Assembly: GCA_021107435.1 (NCBI GenBank)
Contig: JAIOSV010000120.1
Location: 1 to 36,900 of the forward strand
DNA: 36,900 bases
DNA from: Candidatus Sabulitectum sp.
GTDB lineage: Bacteria > Fermentibacterota > Fermentibacteria > Fermentibacterales > JCC-6
Direction: 5' to 3'
The position numbers were made by a program, and so were the translations under genes. Position 1 is the first letter of the stretch; each line of letters opens with the position of its first letter. This document shows positions 1 to 7,190 of this stretch, piece after piece. The notes beneath the pieces were generated by a model, which saw only the letters and a program-made list of their open reading frames with translations, made no database searches and was not told the origin of the DNA.

Positions 1-502
1 AATACCAATTGTGTATGCGAGCGAAGATTGAACCATTGGGACCAATACGAATGCGGTCAGGAGCCATTGTCTGAAAACCGCTCAAGTCTTTTACGTACTC
101 TAGAGATGAATCGAAAAAAGTAATTTTGCCTTGTTGTATGTCCGAAACTGCAAATCCACCATCAGAGAGAGCTGTCAGAGAGTAGGGTGAGGCAAATTCA
201 CCAGGTCCCATGCCATCCCGTCCGGCACTACCGATAAATTCACCGCTGCCTGAGAAAATAAGAATTTTTCGCTGAAGAATATCAAGAATAGCAATCCGCC
301 CATCAACCAGATAGACTGCATCAATGATTGCACCGAATACATAGTTGGAGTCACCAAGCTCAATTCCAATTGAATCAGCCTTTACCAAGTCATATTGGGG
401 TTGGATATTCTCATTTGTAGATTCTATCGTGTTTGATTCACTACAACCGATCAGAAAAATCATAAATGACATAAGTGAAGTTAATCCAATTGGTTTGTGC
501 AT
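1..502 (-). CDS. 6-bladed beta-propeller lipoprotein, 3' part outside window
   Basis: Reading the minus strand from the ATG at 502 gives 167 codons without a stop, running off the left edge, so only the N-terminal part is present. The first 20 residues form a lipoprotein signal peptide: a hydrophobic stretch ending in the lipobox LIGC, followed by SES. Downstream are short blade-like repeats, including ILIFSGSGEFIG followed by GRDGMGPGEF, then DGGFAVSD and ITFFDSSLEYV. The G-R-x-G-x-G-P-G-E-F turn is characteristic of 6-bladed beta-propeller (NHL/BF3164-like) proteins, usually about 350-400 residues. GGAG lies 8-9 nt before the start. The gene reads away from the integron integrase at 696, which is the position and polarity of a first cassette gene, but a cassette boundary was not shown. 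The fold is inferred from motifs; the function is unknown, and the protein is probably surface or periplasmic. Confidence 0.75.
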   Translation of the reverse strand, partial: MHKPIGLTSLMSFMIFLIGCSESNTIESTNENIQPQYDLVKADSIGIELGDSNYVFGAIIDAVYLVDGRIAILDILQRKILIFSGSGEFIGSAGRDGMGPGEFASPYSLTALSDGGFAVSDIQQGKITFFDSSLEYVKDLSGFQTMAPDRIRIGPNGSIFARIHNWY

Positions 503-531
503 CTCATCTCCATTTCACAACAATGATTGTA

Positions 532-566
532 TAGACGCGACATCTCTTCAGATTGTGTCGCCTCTA
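532..566. repeat. imperfect inverted repeat in the intergenic region between the lipoprotein gene and intI
   Basis: Arms 532-542 (TAGACGCGACA) and 556-566 (TGTCGCCTCTA) are complementary over 10 of 11 positions, with one internal mismatch and a 13-nt loop. It lies about 30 nt upstream of the lipoprotein ATG. It could be a 5'-leader hairpin or part of a recombination site of the adjacent integrase. It has no GTTRRRY core, so it is not called attI or attC. Confidence 0.45.
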
Positions 567-609
567 CATTGTTCAGGTTCTTGTATTATTTGACCCTCTA
601 GCATCAAGC

Positions 610-638
610 TTGACATCGGCGGTAAACATGCGTACACT
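610..638 (+). promoter_or_regulatory. candidate sigma70-type promoter for intI
   Basis: A perfect TTGACA (-35) at 610-615 is followed after exactly 17 nt by TACACT (-10, 4 of 6 matches) at 633-638. This would start transcription near 645, about 50 nt before the integrase ATG. No LexA-type CTGT-N8-ACAG box was seen over it, unlike many proteobacterial intI promoters. Confidence 0.5.
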
Positions 639-695
639 AAACCAGGGGAATGACGTGGTTATGTAGAATCTACTTATCCCGGAGATTTCATTATT

Positions 696-1904
696 ATGAT
701 ACATAAATTAAGTATATACCAGCAGGAATTGAAAGACAAGGGTCTTGTGCGGGAAAACAGGATTCGGTACATGGTTCTGTGGGTTCGAGAGTTTTTTCTC
801 CTGGGGCAACCTGATGATGCAGTGTTCGCTGATTCTCTTGAGAAGGAGGGACGGCAGGACTGGCAGATACGGCAGGCTCTGGATGCGGTGAAAATGTTTC
901 GTTCCATGCATCCTGCGGACAATTCCATTAGGGAGACCAGTCACTCATTGAATCCACTTGCTGAACTTGGAGATCATCTGCGGGTACGGCATTATGCCAG
1001 GAGTACTGAAAAGTCTTATCTGCACTGGTGCGGAGAGTATTTGCGCTATTGTTCCAAGGGTGCTTACGATGAGCAAGCCGATGCTTCTTTCAGGGGCTAC
1101 ATGACGCATTTAGCTTTGGTTCGGAAGGTCGCAGCATCTACACAGAACCAGGCTTTTAATGCGGTGCTCTCCCTCTTTCGAAATGTGTGGGGAATTGAAC
1201 CTTCAGGTATTGATGCAGTTCGTGCCCGGAAACCTCACCGTTTGCCAACCATACTATCCCCTGAGGAGGTTGTGAAAATCTTCTCACGCACCAAAGGTGT
1301 TCATGGACTAATTCTTCAGCTGATTTATTCCAGCGGCATGCGGCTGTCAGAAGCTCTCCGTGTGCGAGTGCAGGATCTGGATCTCCAGGGATGCTCCGTG
1401 ACTGTTCGTGGAGGTAAGGGGAACAAGGATCGGATCACTGTTATGGGCAAAACCCTGGTGTCCCGAATGGAAAAGCAGTTCGAGCATGCACGACGGGCAT
1501 TGAATGAAACTGATGTCCCTGTATCTTTACCCGCGGCACTCGAACGGAAGTATCCCGGCGCCGGGATGGAGTGGTGCTGGCAGTATGTGTTTCCGGCAAC
1601 GGGCCCTTCAGTGGATCCGGTGACCGGAATTGTACGCAGACATCATCTGCACCGCTCAGGAGTGCAGAAGGCTATGCGAAAAGCAGTTCGGGCTTCCGGG
1701 ATAAACAGACATGCTGGAATCCACACTCTTCGCCATTGCTTTGCCACACATATGCTCATGGCAGGTGTAAATCTGTGTGAGATACAGGAGCTGCTGGGAC
1801 ACAAGAGTCTTGAGACGACCAGGATCTACTTGCATGTGATGAAGGGCATGAGGCACTCTGTTGAAAGTCCTCTTGATCTTCTTGCGAGCAGACTGGCTCA
1901 ATAA
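696..1904 (+). CDS. intI: integron integrase (IntI-type tyrosine recombinase) with N-terminal extension
   Basis: This is a tyrosine recombinase that would catalyse attI x attC recombination of gene cassettes. The catalytic set is complete: R216 (GMRLSE), a lysine in GGKGNKDR, H343-x-x-R346 (HTLRHCFATH), H369 (ELLGHKS) and the nucleophile Y378 (RIYLHV). The block specific to IntI is present before HxxR: ALERKYPGAGMEW, VFPATG, then DPVTG-IVRRHH. The C-terminus SPLDLL also matches IntI proteins. This block separates it from XerC/D and ordinary phage integrases. At 402 residues it is longer than the usual 320-340; the extra ~80 N-terminal residues resemble a second, shortened core-binding domain. 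The ATG at 696 has GGAG 11 nt upstream and a good promoter at 610-638. The upstream gene is divergent, as in classical integrons. The family call is firm. Whether it serves a cassette array is not shown here. Confidence 0.9.
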   Translation: MIHKLSIYQQELKDKGLVRENRIRYMVLWVREFFLLGQPDDAVFADSLEKEGRQDWQIRQALDAVKMFRSMHPADNSIRETSHSLNPLAELGDHLRVRHYARSTEKSYLHWCGEYLRYCSKGAYDEQADASFRGYMTHLALVRKVAASTQNQAFNAVLSLFRNVWGIEPSGIDAVRARKPHRLPTILSPEEVVKIFSRTKGVHGLILQLIYSSGMRLSEALRVRVQDLDLQGCSVTVRGGKGNKDRITVMGKTLVSRMEKQFEHARRALNETDVPVSLPAALERKYPGAGMEWCWQYVFPATGPSVDPVTGIVRRHHLHRSGVQKAMRKAVRASGINRHAGIHTLRHCFATHMLMAGVNLCEIQELLGHKSLETTRIYLHVMKGMRHSVESPLDLLASRLAQ

Positions 1905-2030
1905 ATATGAGAAACCCGAAGCATACCCGGACGGAAAAGACTCACTGATGATAATTATCGGTATATGACAGATACCACTAATTCAGATGAGAATTGTGTG
2001 TAGCGCTGCTAATCAGATAGTTTTGTAATA

Positions 2031-2064
2031 ACTGCTTTCTCATGCGTTTGCATGGTTGTGCAGT
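2031..2064. repeat. two-box hairpin downstream of intI and the HigA-like gene
   Basis: ACTGC (2031-2035) pairs with GCAGT (2060-2064), and CATGC (2041-2045) pairs with GCATG (2050-2054) around a GTTT loop. The two stems are separated by an unpaired 5-nt bubble on each side. The layout of two paired boxes with a spacer recalls folded attC sites, but the RYYYAAC/GTTRRRY cores are missing. It may equally be the terminator of the minus-strand HigA-like gene ending at 2091. Confidence 0.4.
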
Positions 2065-2090
2065 GGTAATTCGGAAAAATGAACCTACAC

Positions 2091-2303
2091 TTATTCCTCA
2101 ACTATATGTCCCAACCTGCTCCCTGCTGTTTTCATATTGTATCTAACCTGTAGATTGAGCCAGAATTCAGGTTCTATTCCGAAATATTTGCCCAGGCGCA
2201 ATGCTGTGTCTGCGGTAATTTCCCTTTTCCCATGAACAGCCTGGCTAATACGGTCGGCCAGTATGCCTGTGTCTTTAGCAAGCTGGCTCTGGGAAATATC
2301 CAT
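2091..2303 (-). CDS. HigA-family XRE antitoxin, N-terminally truncated or start-defective
   Basis: The 70-residue product contains a helix-turn-helix (SQLAKDTGILADRISQAVHG) and the HigA/VapI signature ITADTALRLGKYFG followed by PEFWLNLQ. Intact HigA antitoxins neutralise and bind the HigB RNase toxin and repress their own operon. Members normally begin about 14-20 residues earlier with a (H/T)PGE-type segment. That segment is encoded here in frame at 2304-2345 (ITPGDVLLGEFLKP), but there is no ATG, GTG or TTG between it and the in-frame stop at 2391-2393. So either translation starts at the internal ATG at 2303, losing part of the fold, or the gene has lost its start. No HigB toxin is recognisable upstream. 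It is probably an orphan remnant beside the integrase; the repressor fold is clear, its activity doubtful. Confidence 0.7.
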   Translation of the reverse strand: MDISQSQLAKDTGILADRISQAVHGKREITADTALRLGKYFGIEPEFWLNLQVRYNMKTAGSRLGHIVEE

Positions 2304-2431
2304 TGGCTTGAGGAACTCCCCTAAAAGGACATCGCCTGGTGTAATCGGAGATAATTTATCTGTTTTTCGATAATTTGGAAGACGCCCTCTTCAGGCTCTG
2401 TGAAAATGTAAAGATATTGATGAGCGGATGC

Positions 2432-3793
2432 TCAGTATGCCCCGGAGCCTTCAATCACCGCTGACGGGGTAAGCATCAGAATTGCAAGGTCCATCCAGAA
2501 GGACCAGTTGTCAACGTAGTACAGATCAAGTTTTACCATTTCATCGAAGCCCAGATTGCTTCTGCCGGATATCTGCCATACTCCTGTTACACCTGGAGTA
2601 GTGTGAAGTCTTTTGAAGTCTCTTCTGCTGTATTCTTCCACCTCTTCCGGGAGTGGGGGACGGGGGCCCACAAGGCTCATCTTACCGGACAGTACATTGA
2701 AAAGCTGTGGAAGTTCGTCTATGGACCACCTTCGAATGAATTTACCGGTTTTTGTTATTCGTGGATCATTCTTTATTTTGAATAGTGGTCCTCTTGACTC
2801 GTTCTGGTGCGATAGATCAGCTTTTTCTTCATGTGCTCCTATACGCATGGAACGGAATTTCAGCATTTTGAAAGGATTGTTGTCTCTGCCCAGTCTTGTC
2901 TGCCTGTAGAAGACTGGAAAGCCTGAATCAATTACAATGGCCAGTGCTGTAAGAACGAAGATGGGGGTGAGGGCGGCAATGAAGGTGGAAGTGAGAACAA
3001 GGTCCATTACCCGTTTCAGTATCAGTCCCCACCCGGAGAGGGGAGCGGATACTGATTCAATAAGCGTTGTTCCTCCCATGTGGGCAACTCTCGCGGTCAG
3101 GCTTACAATGGCGAATACATCTGCGGCGATTTTGTACTGGACACCAAGTTTCTCACATGTAAGAATAACAGTGGACAGTTTTTCCGGTGGAATAGAATGG
3201 TTCGCGATCACCAGAACATGAATATCTTTTTCTCTGATTATTCTGGATATCTCCTCAGAAGGTACATCCGAATTCACATAATCCACAACAATGTACTTGA
3301 TCTGTGCCCTGTTTTCCATGAATCCACCCAGCTGTCTGGCATGATCTGAAATGCCCAGAATCAGTACTCTTGACGGGTTGCCTGTTCTATTGCTGAGCTT
3401 TCTGAATTGTGAATGCCAGAAACTCAGAAGGAGAGCTGAGGCCGGGAATGAGAATACAAGAACGAATCTTGAGAAAAGAAGTTGTCTGGTAATGAAAGTC
3501 ATTGCCAGTGTGAACAGTACAGCCATCAGGGCACCCCTGATTATTCCCGCGACCTCCTCAATCATACCAAGGCCGAATTCTCGTCTGTATATTCCAAATA
3601 CTGCCATGAAAGCTATCTGTACGGAACCAAGCACTGTACCTGTCAAGAAGTAGTGATAGACGGAGAGTCGGAAATCAGAACCCATGAGATCGGCAAGAAG
3701 CGAATGCCTTAACCAGAATCCACACATGAATATTCCGGTAATAAGAGCCAGATCTGTAACGGGGAGCAACCACAGCAGATTTCTTTGCTTCAC
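2432..3793 (-). CDS. undecaprenyl-phosphate sugar-1-phosphate transferase (WbaP/WcaJ-like)
   Basis: This polyisoprenyl-phosphate hexose-1-phosphate transferase would start a surface glycan by moving a sugar phosphate from a nucleotide sugar to undecaprenyl phosphate at the inner membrane. The 453 residues show four to five N-terminal membrane segments (to about residue 125), a CoA-binding-like domain (about 140-240), another hydrophobic segment, and the C-terminal bacterial sugar transferase domain. Key motifs there are KRVMDL, FYRQTRLG, MLKFRSM, SIDELPQLFNVL (the Asp-Glu pair is catalytic in the family), SLVGPRPP and GVTGVWQISGRS. Length and order match the WbaP/EpsE family. The start is GTG at 3793, sharing GTGA with the stop of the GT2 gene, so the two genes are translationally coupled. 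The sugar cannot be told from sequence. Confidence 0.9.
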   Translation of the reverse strand: MKQRNLLWLLPVTDLALITGIFMCGFWLRHSLLADLMGSDFRLSVYHYFLTGTVLGSVQIAFMAVFGIYRREFGLGMIEEVAGIIRGALMAVLFTLAMTFITRQLLFSRFVLVFSFPASALLLSFWHSQFRKLSNRTGNPSRVLILGISDHARQLGGFMENRAQIKYIVVDYVNSDVPSEEISRIIREKDIHVLVIANHSIPPEKLSTVILTCEKLGVQYKIAADVFAIVSLTARVAHMGGTTLIESVSAPLSGWGLILKRVMDLVLTSTFIAALTPIFVLTALAIVIDSGFPVFYRQTRLGRDNNPFKMLKFRSMRIGAHEEKADLSHQNESRGPLFKIKNDPRITKTGKFIRRWSIDELPQLFNVLSGKMSLVGPRPPLPEEVEEYSRRDFKRLHTTPGVTGVWQISGRSNLGFDEMVKLDLYYVDNWSFWMDLAILMLTPSAVIEGSGAY

Positions 3794-4590
3794 TGTTCCC
3801 CTCCCGGTCCGGCACCCACAAGAACGCCTGGATGCTCGGTCATAAAACGGAGCATGCTTTTCAAATGGAGTTTTAGAGCAACGCCCCCGGAAGTGCTTTC
3901 TCTGTGGCAGACATGTCTGATCTCCGCCCTTGGTTCATACCAAACTTCCATACCTCTCTGCCATGCTCGCCAGCACCACTCGACATCTTCAAAGTAGAGG
4001 AAATACTTTTCTGACATGAGACCGACCTTTTTTCTGCCGCCAGGAGTCAGCCACATTGCAGCCCCTACCAGCCAGTGAGGTTTTATAGGGGCACTGGAGG
4101 AATTGAACCTGTTCATATGATTTAGAGATATCTTCCCGCCCCATGCAGTTCTGCCCAGAGGTGTTCTTCTGGAAGCGATTACCAGCGGAGTAGGCCAGGT
4201 TCTTGCTGTGGATTGTCTGATTCCCTTTTCATCCAGCATTGCAGGACCGATGATGGCTGCCTTCGGATTCTCCTCCTGGAATTTCTGTAAGGCTGTCACA
4301 ACTCCCGGCATTAATTCAACGTCTGGATTCAGGAAGAAAAGACTGTCTCCGCCTGCCAGGGCAGCTCCGAGATTGTTCGCTTTTGAAAGGCCCAGGTTCT
4401 GCCTGTTCAGTATTTTCTTTATCTGCAAATTATAAGAATCCAATATGCTGATCGTGTCGTCTGAGGACGCATTATCGACAATCACAACTTCTGACGGTTT
4501 CTCTCCCGAAGGAAGCGCAAACAGAGATTCAAGAGCGCTGCCGATTACCTTTTCGCTGTTGTAAGTCGTAATGATGGCTGACCATTTCAT
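3790..4590 (-). CDS. family 2 glycosyltransferase (rhamnosyltransferase-like)
   Basis: This 266-residue GT-A fold enzyme has the nucleotide-sugar site SAIITTYNSE followed by VIVDNASSDDT, the metal-binding region FFLNPDVELMPG, and the C-terminal EDVEWCWRAWQRG typical of WbbL-like rhamnosyl and related transferases. It probably adds a sugar to the lipid-linked intermediate made by the sugar-phosphate transferase encoded just downstream, whose GTG start overlaps this stop by 4 nt. The ATG at 4590 is preferred over an in-frame TTG at 4605, because it begins directly at the conserved MKWSAIITTYN. Neither has a strong ribosome binding site. The terminator of the HU gene sits immediately upstream, so read-through or an unseen promoter must drive this pair. 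Confidence 0.85.
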   Translation of the reverse strand: MKWSAIITTYNSEKVIGSALESLFALPSGEKPSEVVIVDNASSDDTISILDSYNLQIKKILNRQNLGLSKANNLGAALAGGDSLFFLNPDVELMPGVVTALQKFQEENPKAAIIGPAMLDEKGIRQSTARTWPTPLVIASRRTPLGRTAWGGKISLNHMNRFNSSSAPIKPHWLVGAAMWLTPGGRKKVGLMSEKYFLYFEDVEWCWRAWQRGMEVWYEPRAEIRHVCHRESTSGGVALKLHLKSMLRFMTEHPGVLVGAGPGGEQ

Positions 4591-4605
4591 AAGTCTAATA
4601 TACAA

Positions 4606-4635
4606 AGAGGGAAGAGCCTTACGACCCTTCCCTCT
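4606..4635 (-). terminator. intrinsic terminator after the HU gene
   Basis: A perfect 9-bp inverted repeat, AGAGGGAAG (4606-4614) and CTTCCCTCT (4627-4635), has a 12-nt loop. On the minus strand it is followed by TTTGTATATT. It lies 17 nt past the HU stop codon. Confidence 0.75.
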
Positions 4636-4652
4636 AATAAGCTAAATACCTG

Positions 4653-4931
4653 CTAAAGCGCTTTGTCCTTGAGAGCTTTCCCAGCCTTGAAGAACGGAAC
4701 TTTCTTCGCTGCGTACATTCTCTTTTCCTTGGTACCAGGAATGACTCCTTCACGAGCAGCCCTTTCCTTTACGCCGAAAGTTCCAAAGCCGATAAGAGAG
4801 ATCTTGTCTCCCTTTTCAATAACGCTGCTCACTCCTTCAATGAAGGCATCTACTGCCGCAGCTGCATCTTTCTTGGAAAGATCAGTCTTTTCCGCAACGT
4901 AGCCTACAAGTTCTTTCTTGTTCAACCCCAT
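4653..4931 (-). CDS. hup: DNA-binding protein HU
   Basis: This is a nucleoid protein of 92 residues, the standard HU/IHF length. It starts MGLNKKELVGYVAEKTDLSKKD and carries the core GDKISLIGFGTFGVKERAAREG with the DNA-binding arm GTKEKRMYAAKKVPFFKAGKALK. The arm has RMYAAKK in place of the common K.I.IPAS.V.. pattern. That places it with HU-type rather than sequence-specific IHF proteins, although only biochemistry could exclude IHF-like bending. GAAAGGGG lies just upstream of the ATG. A TTGACA promoter at 4979-5007 and a hairpin terminator at 4606-4635 bracket it, so it is most likely a single-gene transcript. Confidence 0.93.
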   Translation of the reverse strand: MGLNKKELVGYVAEKTDLSKKDAAAAVDAFIEGVSSVIEKGDKISLIGFGTFGVKERAAREGVIPGTKEKRMYAAKKVPFFKAGKALKDKAL

Positions 4932-4978
4932 ACCCCTTTCTCATTGTTTAACTACCCAAAAAACACTATGATACGTTT

Positions 4979-5007
4979 ACATTAGAACAGAGAAAGCCCT
5001 TTGTCAA
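4979..5007 (-). promoter_or_regulatory. candidate promoter of the HU gene
   Basis: On the minus strand a perfect TTGACA (5007-5002) is followed after 17 nt by TAATGT (4984-4979). The predicted start is about 40 nt before the HU ATG at 4931. The -35 is strong and the -10 is weak. Confidence 0.5.
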
Positions 5008-5024
5008 GTGTTCCATGGGAATTA

Positions 5025-7190
5025 TCAAAAACTGCTTGTGTGCTGTTCCACCTTGATATCCGGGAAAACTTTTATGTTTATGCGGAAATAGAAACCTGAA
5101 TCCATATCCGAAACATGCCGTGTGAATATCGCTTCCCAACTGTCCAAATCTCTCATTATGGAGTAGTCGTGGCTTATAAAGTCGTCTGCAGTGATGTTAT
5201 AATAAGCTCGATAGTTTAGTGCCCACCTTGTAGTGAGGTCAATATTAACGGATAGTTTCAGTTTGTTCAGATCGTCGTCTTCACTGTACAGTGACGGTAT
5301 CCAGTTGTGTGAAAGGTTTAGTCGCCAGGAAAGCGGTGTCACAATAAAGCCCGAGTCGGGCTGCATTGTAGGGTCGTTCCCGGAAAGTTGAACACCGGTA
5401 GTGATCGAAAGATCTTGAGTTTTTCCTGTGTAAGTGTCGTATACGCAGTTGATACGTGAGGAAATCCACTGAGTCGGTGTCAGGTTCAGGCTGGCGCTAA
5501 CAGGCGAGAATGTTTCATCCTCTCTCTGAGGACTCCAGCTTGAAGTCAGAGACAGCTCAGCAAGAGTTCTTTTTTCAATTGCACCTCTGCTGAGCCTTTT
5601 GCCCTCAAGCACATTAAGAAGTGAGAATGAAACAACTGTTCCCGAAGAAGGCAGAGAGAAGTCGCTGAAGCGGTAGTACATTGAATCAGCATCCGCTGAG
5701 TCATGAAAATCACCATCAGTAGCCAGATATCTGTCAGGTGCCCAGCTTGTTGAGATGGAAGGAGATATTGTGTGACGCAGAGTGGAATATCCGGTAAAGC
5801 CTGAAGAGAACATTCCGTAAATATCCGTTGCCAGAGAAAGGCCCACAGAGCTGTGAAGCCAGCCGGGCAACCTGTGCCCCTGCCGGTCTCTGTGGTACAT
5901 CGTGCCGGTGGTCTTCAGCCATGGGGATACAGCCAGTATATCGCCCAGGCGGTTCGACCCACTCAGGCTGGAAGATACTTTTATGCCGGAATTGTAAAGA
6001 GATGAATCTTCCCATTCTGTGTTTTCAATCAGGTAGTGAGAGTTCAAATTCCAGTAAAGGCTGTGCCAGATACGCTGGTCGGCTGGGTCTGATGGTGTGC
6101 GAAAAACAGGTGCTGATGGAAGATTATACTTTATATCTGGAGCGCTGAGCTCTGAAAGAATCTCATGGTCAATAGTGTCAGGCAGGGCGTCCAGATACTC
6201 GGTGTATTCAATGTTTGCTTGAGCGCTGCCACGACCAAAGCTCCTGGAAAGGGAGAGCCATGATCTGAGTTGTCCTTCCATCCTGTCCTGTGGATTCTGT
6301 TGAGTATCCTGAAGATACGACCGGTCACTGACGAAATTTCCCGTGAGACGAAGCATTGTTCCATCGGGAAGTTCCTGTGTGTGCGCTGACTCAACAAGCC
6401 ATCGGTCCCGTTTGCTTTCAAACTGGCGGCGCCACTGTATCCGGCTTCGCCCGTTCATTACATATCTCAGGCTGTGCCTTCCAGTCATGGTAACCTGAAA
6501 TCTGGTTTTTTCCATGAGATCTGAACTGATCAGGAGGTCAAGGTAATCGGAGAAACCGAAATAGTACCCTATTTTTCTGATGTATCTGCCGTCGCGGGAA
6601 GATGAGCCAATAGTTGGGATGGTGAATCCGGAAGATCTGCCCCGTCTGATTGGGAATACGGCATAGGGAAGCCAGAATACAGGGGTATCCTGCACATACA
6701 GGATAACAGGTTTGGCCACAGCCTTATCGTCCGGGTAGACCTTCATTATCTCAGCCCAGAAGTAGTAGTCGAAAGTATCTTTTTCGCAGGAGGTGAATAC
6801 AACATTTGTAAGGTTGAATTCATCCCTGCTGAGCATGGTCACTGTTTCACTGTTGTATTGTGCCCTGTCGTAGAATGAAGTTGTAGAGAATGTTCTTGCT
6901 GTAGCAGTGGGAATGTGATAGATCAGTGCGGTTCCTGTGGCATCTTCTCCACTGTCGGAAAGTTCAACATTACCAGCAGCACTGACAATCTCCTCTGTTG
7001 ACAAGTACCTTACAGTATCAGCGGCAATACTCATTTGTTTGTGCTCAAGGGAAGCATTGCCGATCAGCGTCAGGTTCTCATCATTTATGTTAAAAACAAG
7101 GGAATCTGCCCCGTAGGCCATTGTCTCCAGGGGTTCCGTACCGGTTGTGTCCGGCTGAGAAAGTATCAGAAGAAGGCAGAAACTCAACAT
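5025..7190 (-). CDS. lptD: LptD/OstA-like outer-membrane LPS-assembly protein
   Basis: This beta-barrel protein is expected to insert LPS into the outer leaflet. The 721 residues show a hydrophobic start (MLSFCLLLILSQ), an OstA/LptA-like periplasmic domain at about 30-110 (LTLIGNASLEHKQMSIAADT, IVSAAGNVELSD), and the LptD-core motif LPYAVFPIRRGRSSGFTIPT at about 172-191. A long barrel region follows with alternating aromatic strands, ending in Phe (QHTSSF) as outer-membrane proteins usually do. Many LptDs are 750-850 residues, so this is slightly compact. The ATG at 7190 overlaps the ROK gene stop by 7 nt. An in-frame upstream start at 7274 would overlap it by 91 nt and disrupt the signal peptide, so it was not chosen. 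No LptE or other Lpt gene is in the window. The family call rests on the N-domain and the LPY..P motif. Confidence 0.85.
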   Translation of the reverse strand: MLSFCLLLILSQPDTTGTEPLETMAYGADSLVFNINDENLTLIGNASLEHKQMSIAADTVRYLSTEEIVSAAGNVELSDSGEDATGTALIYHIPTATARTFSTTSFYDRAQYNSETVTMLSRDEFNLTNVVFTSCEKDTFDYYFWAEIMKVYPDDKAVAKPVILYVQDTPVFWLPYAVFPIRRGRSSGFTIPTIGSSSRDGRYIRKIGYYFGFSDYLDLLISSDLMEKTRFQVTMTGRHSLRYVMNGRSRIQWRRQFESKRDRWLVESAHTQELPDGTMLRLTGNFVSDRSYLQDTQQNPQDRMEGQLRSWLSLSRSFGRGSAQANIEYTEYLDALPDTIDHEILSELSAPDIKYNLPSAPVFRTPSDPADQRIWHSLYWNLNSHYLIENTEWEDSSLYNSGIKVSSSLSGSNRLGDILAVSPWLKTTGTMYHRDRQGHRLPGWLHSSVGLSLATDIYGMFSSGFTGYSTLRHTISPSISTSWAPDRYLATDGDFHDSADADSMYYRFSDFSLPSSGTVVSFSLLNVLEGKRLSRGAIEKRTLAELSLTSSWSPQREDETFSPVSASLNLTPTQWISSRINCVYDTYTGKTQDLSITTGVQLSGNDPTMQPDSGFIVTPLSWRLNLSHNWIPSLYSEDDDLNKLKLSVNIDLTTRWALNYRAYYNITADDFISHDYSIMRDLDSWEAIFTRHVSDMDSGFYFRINIKVFPDIKVEQHTSSF

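Noticed and set aside
503..695. Calling a defined attI or attC site
   Set aside because: No GTTRRRY/RYYYAAC pair was found on either strand; only a non-consensus inverted repeat is present.
696..1904. XerC/XerD or phage integrase
   Set aside because: The IntI-specific segment before HxxR and the SPLDLL C-terminus point to an integron integrase.
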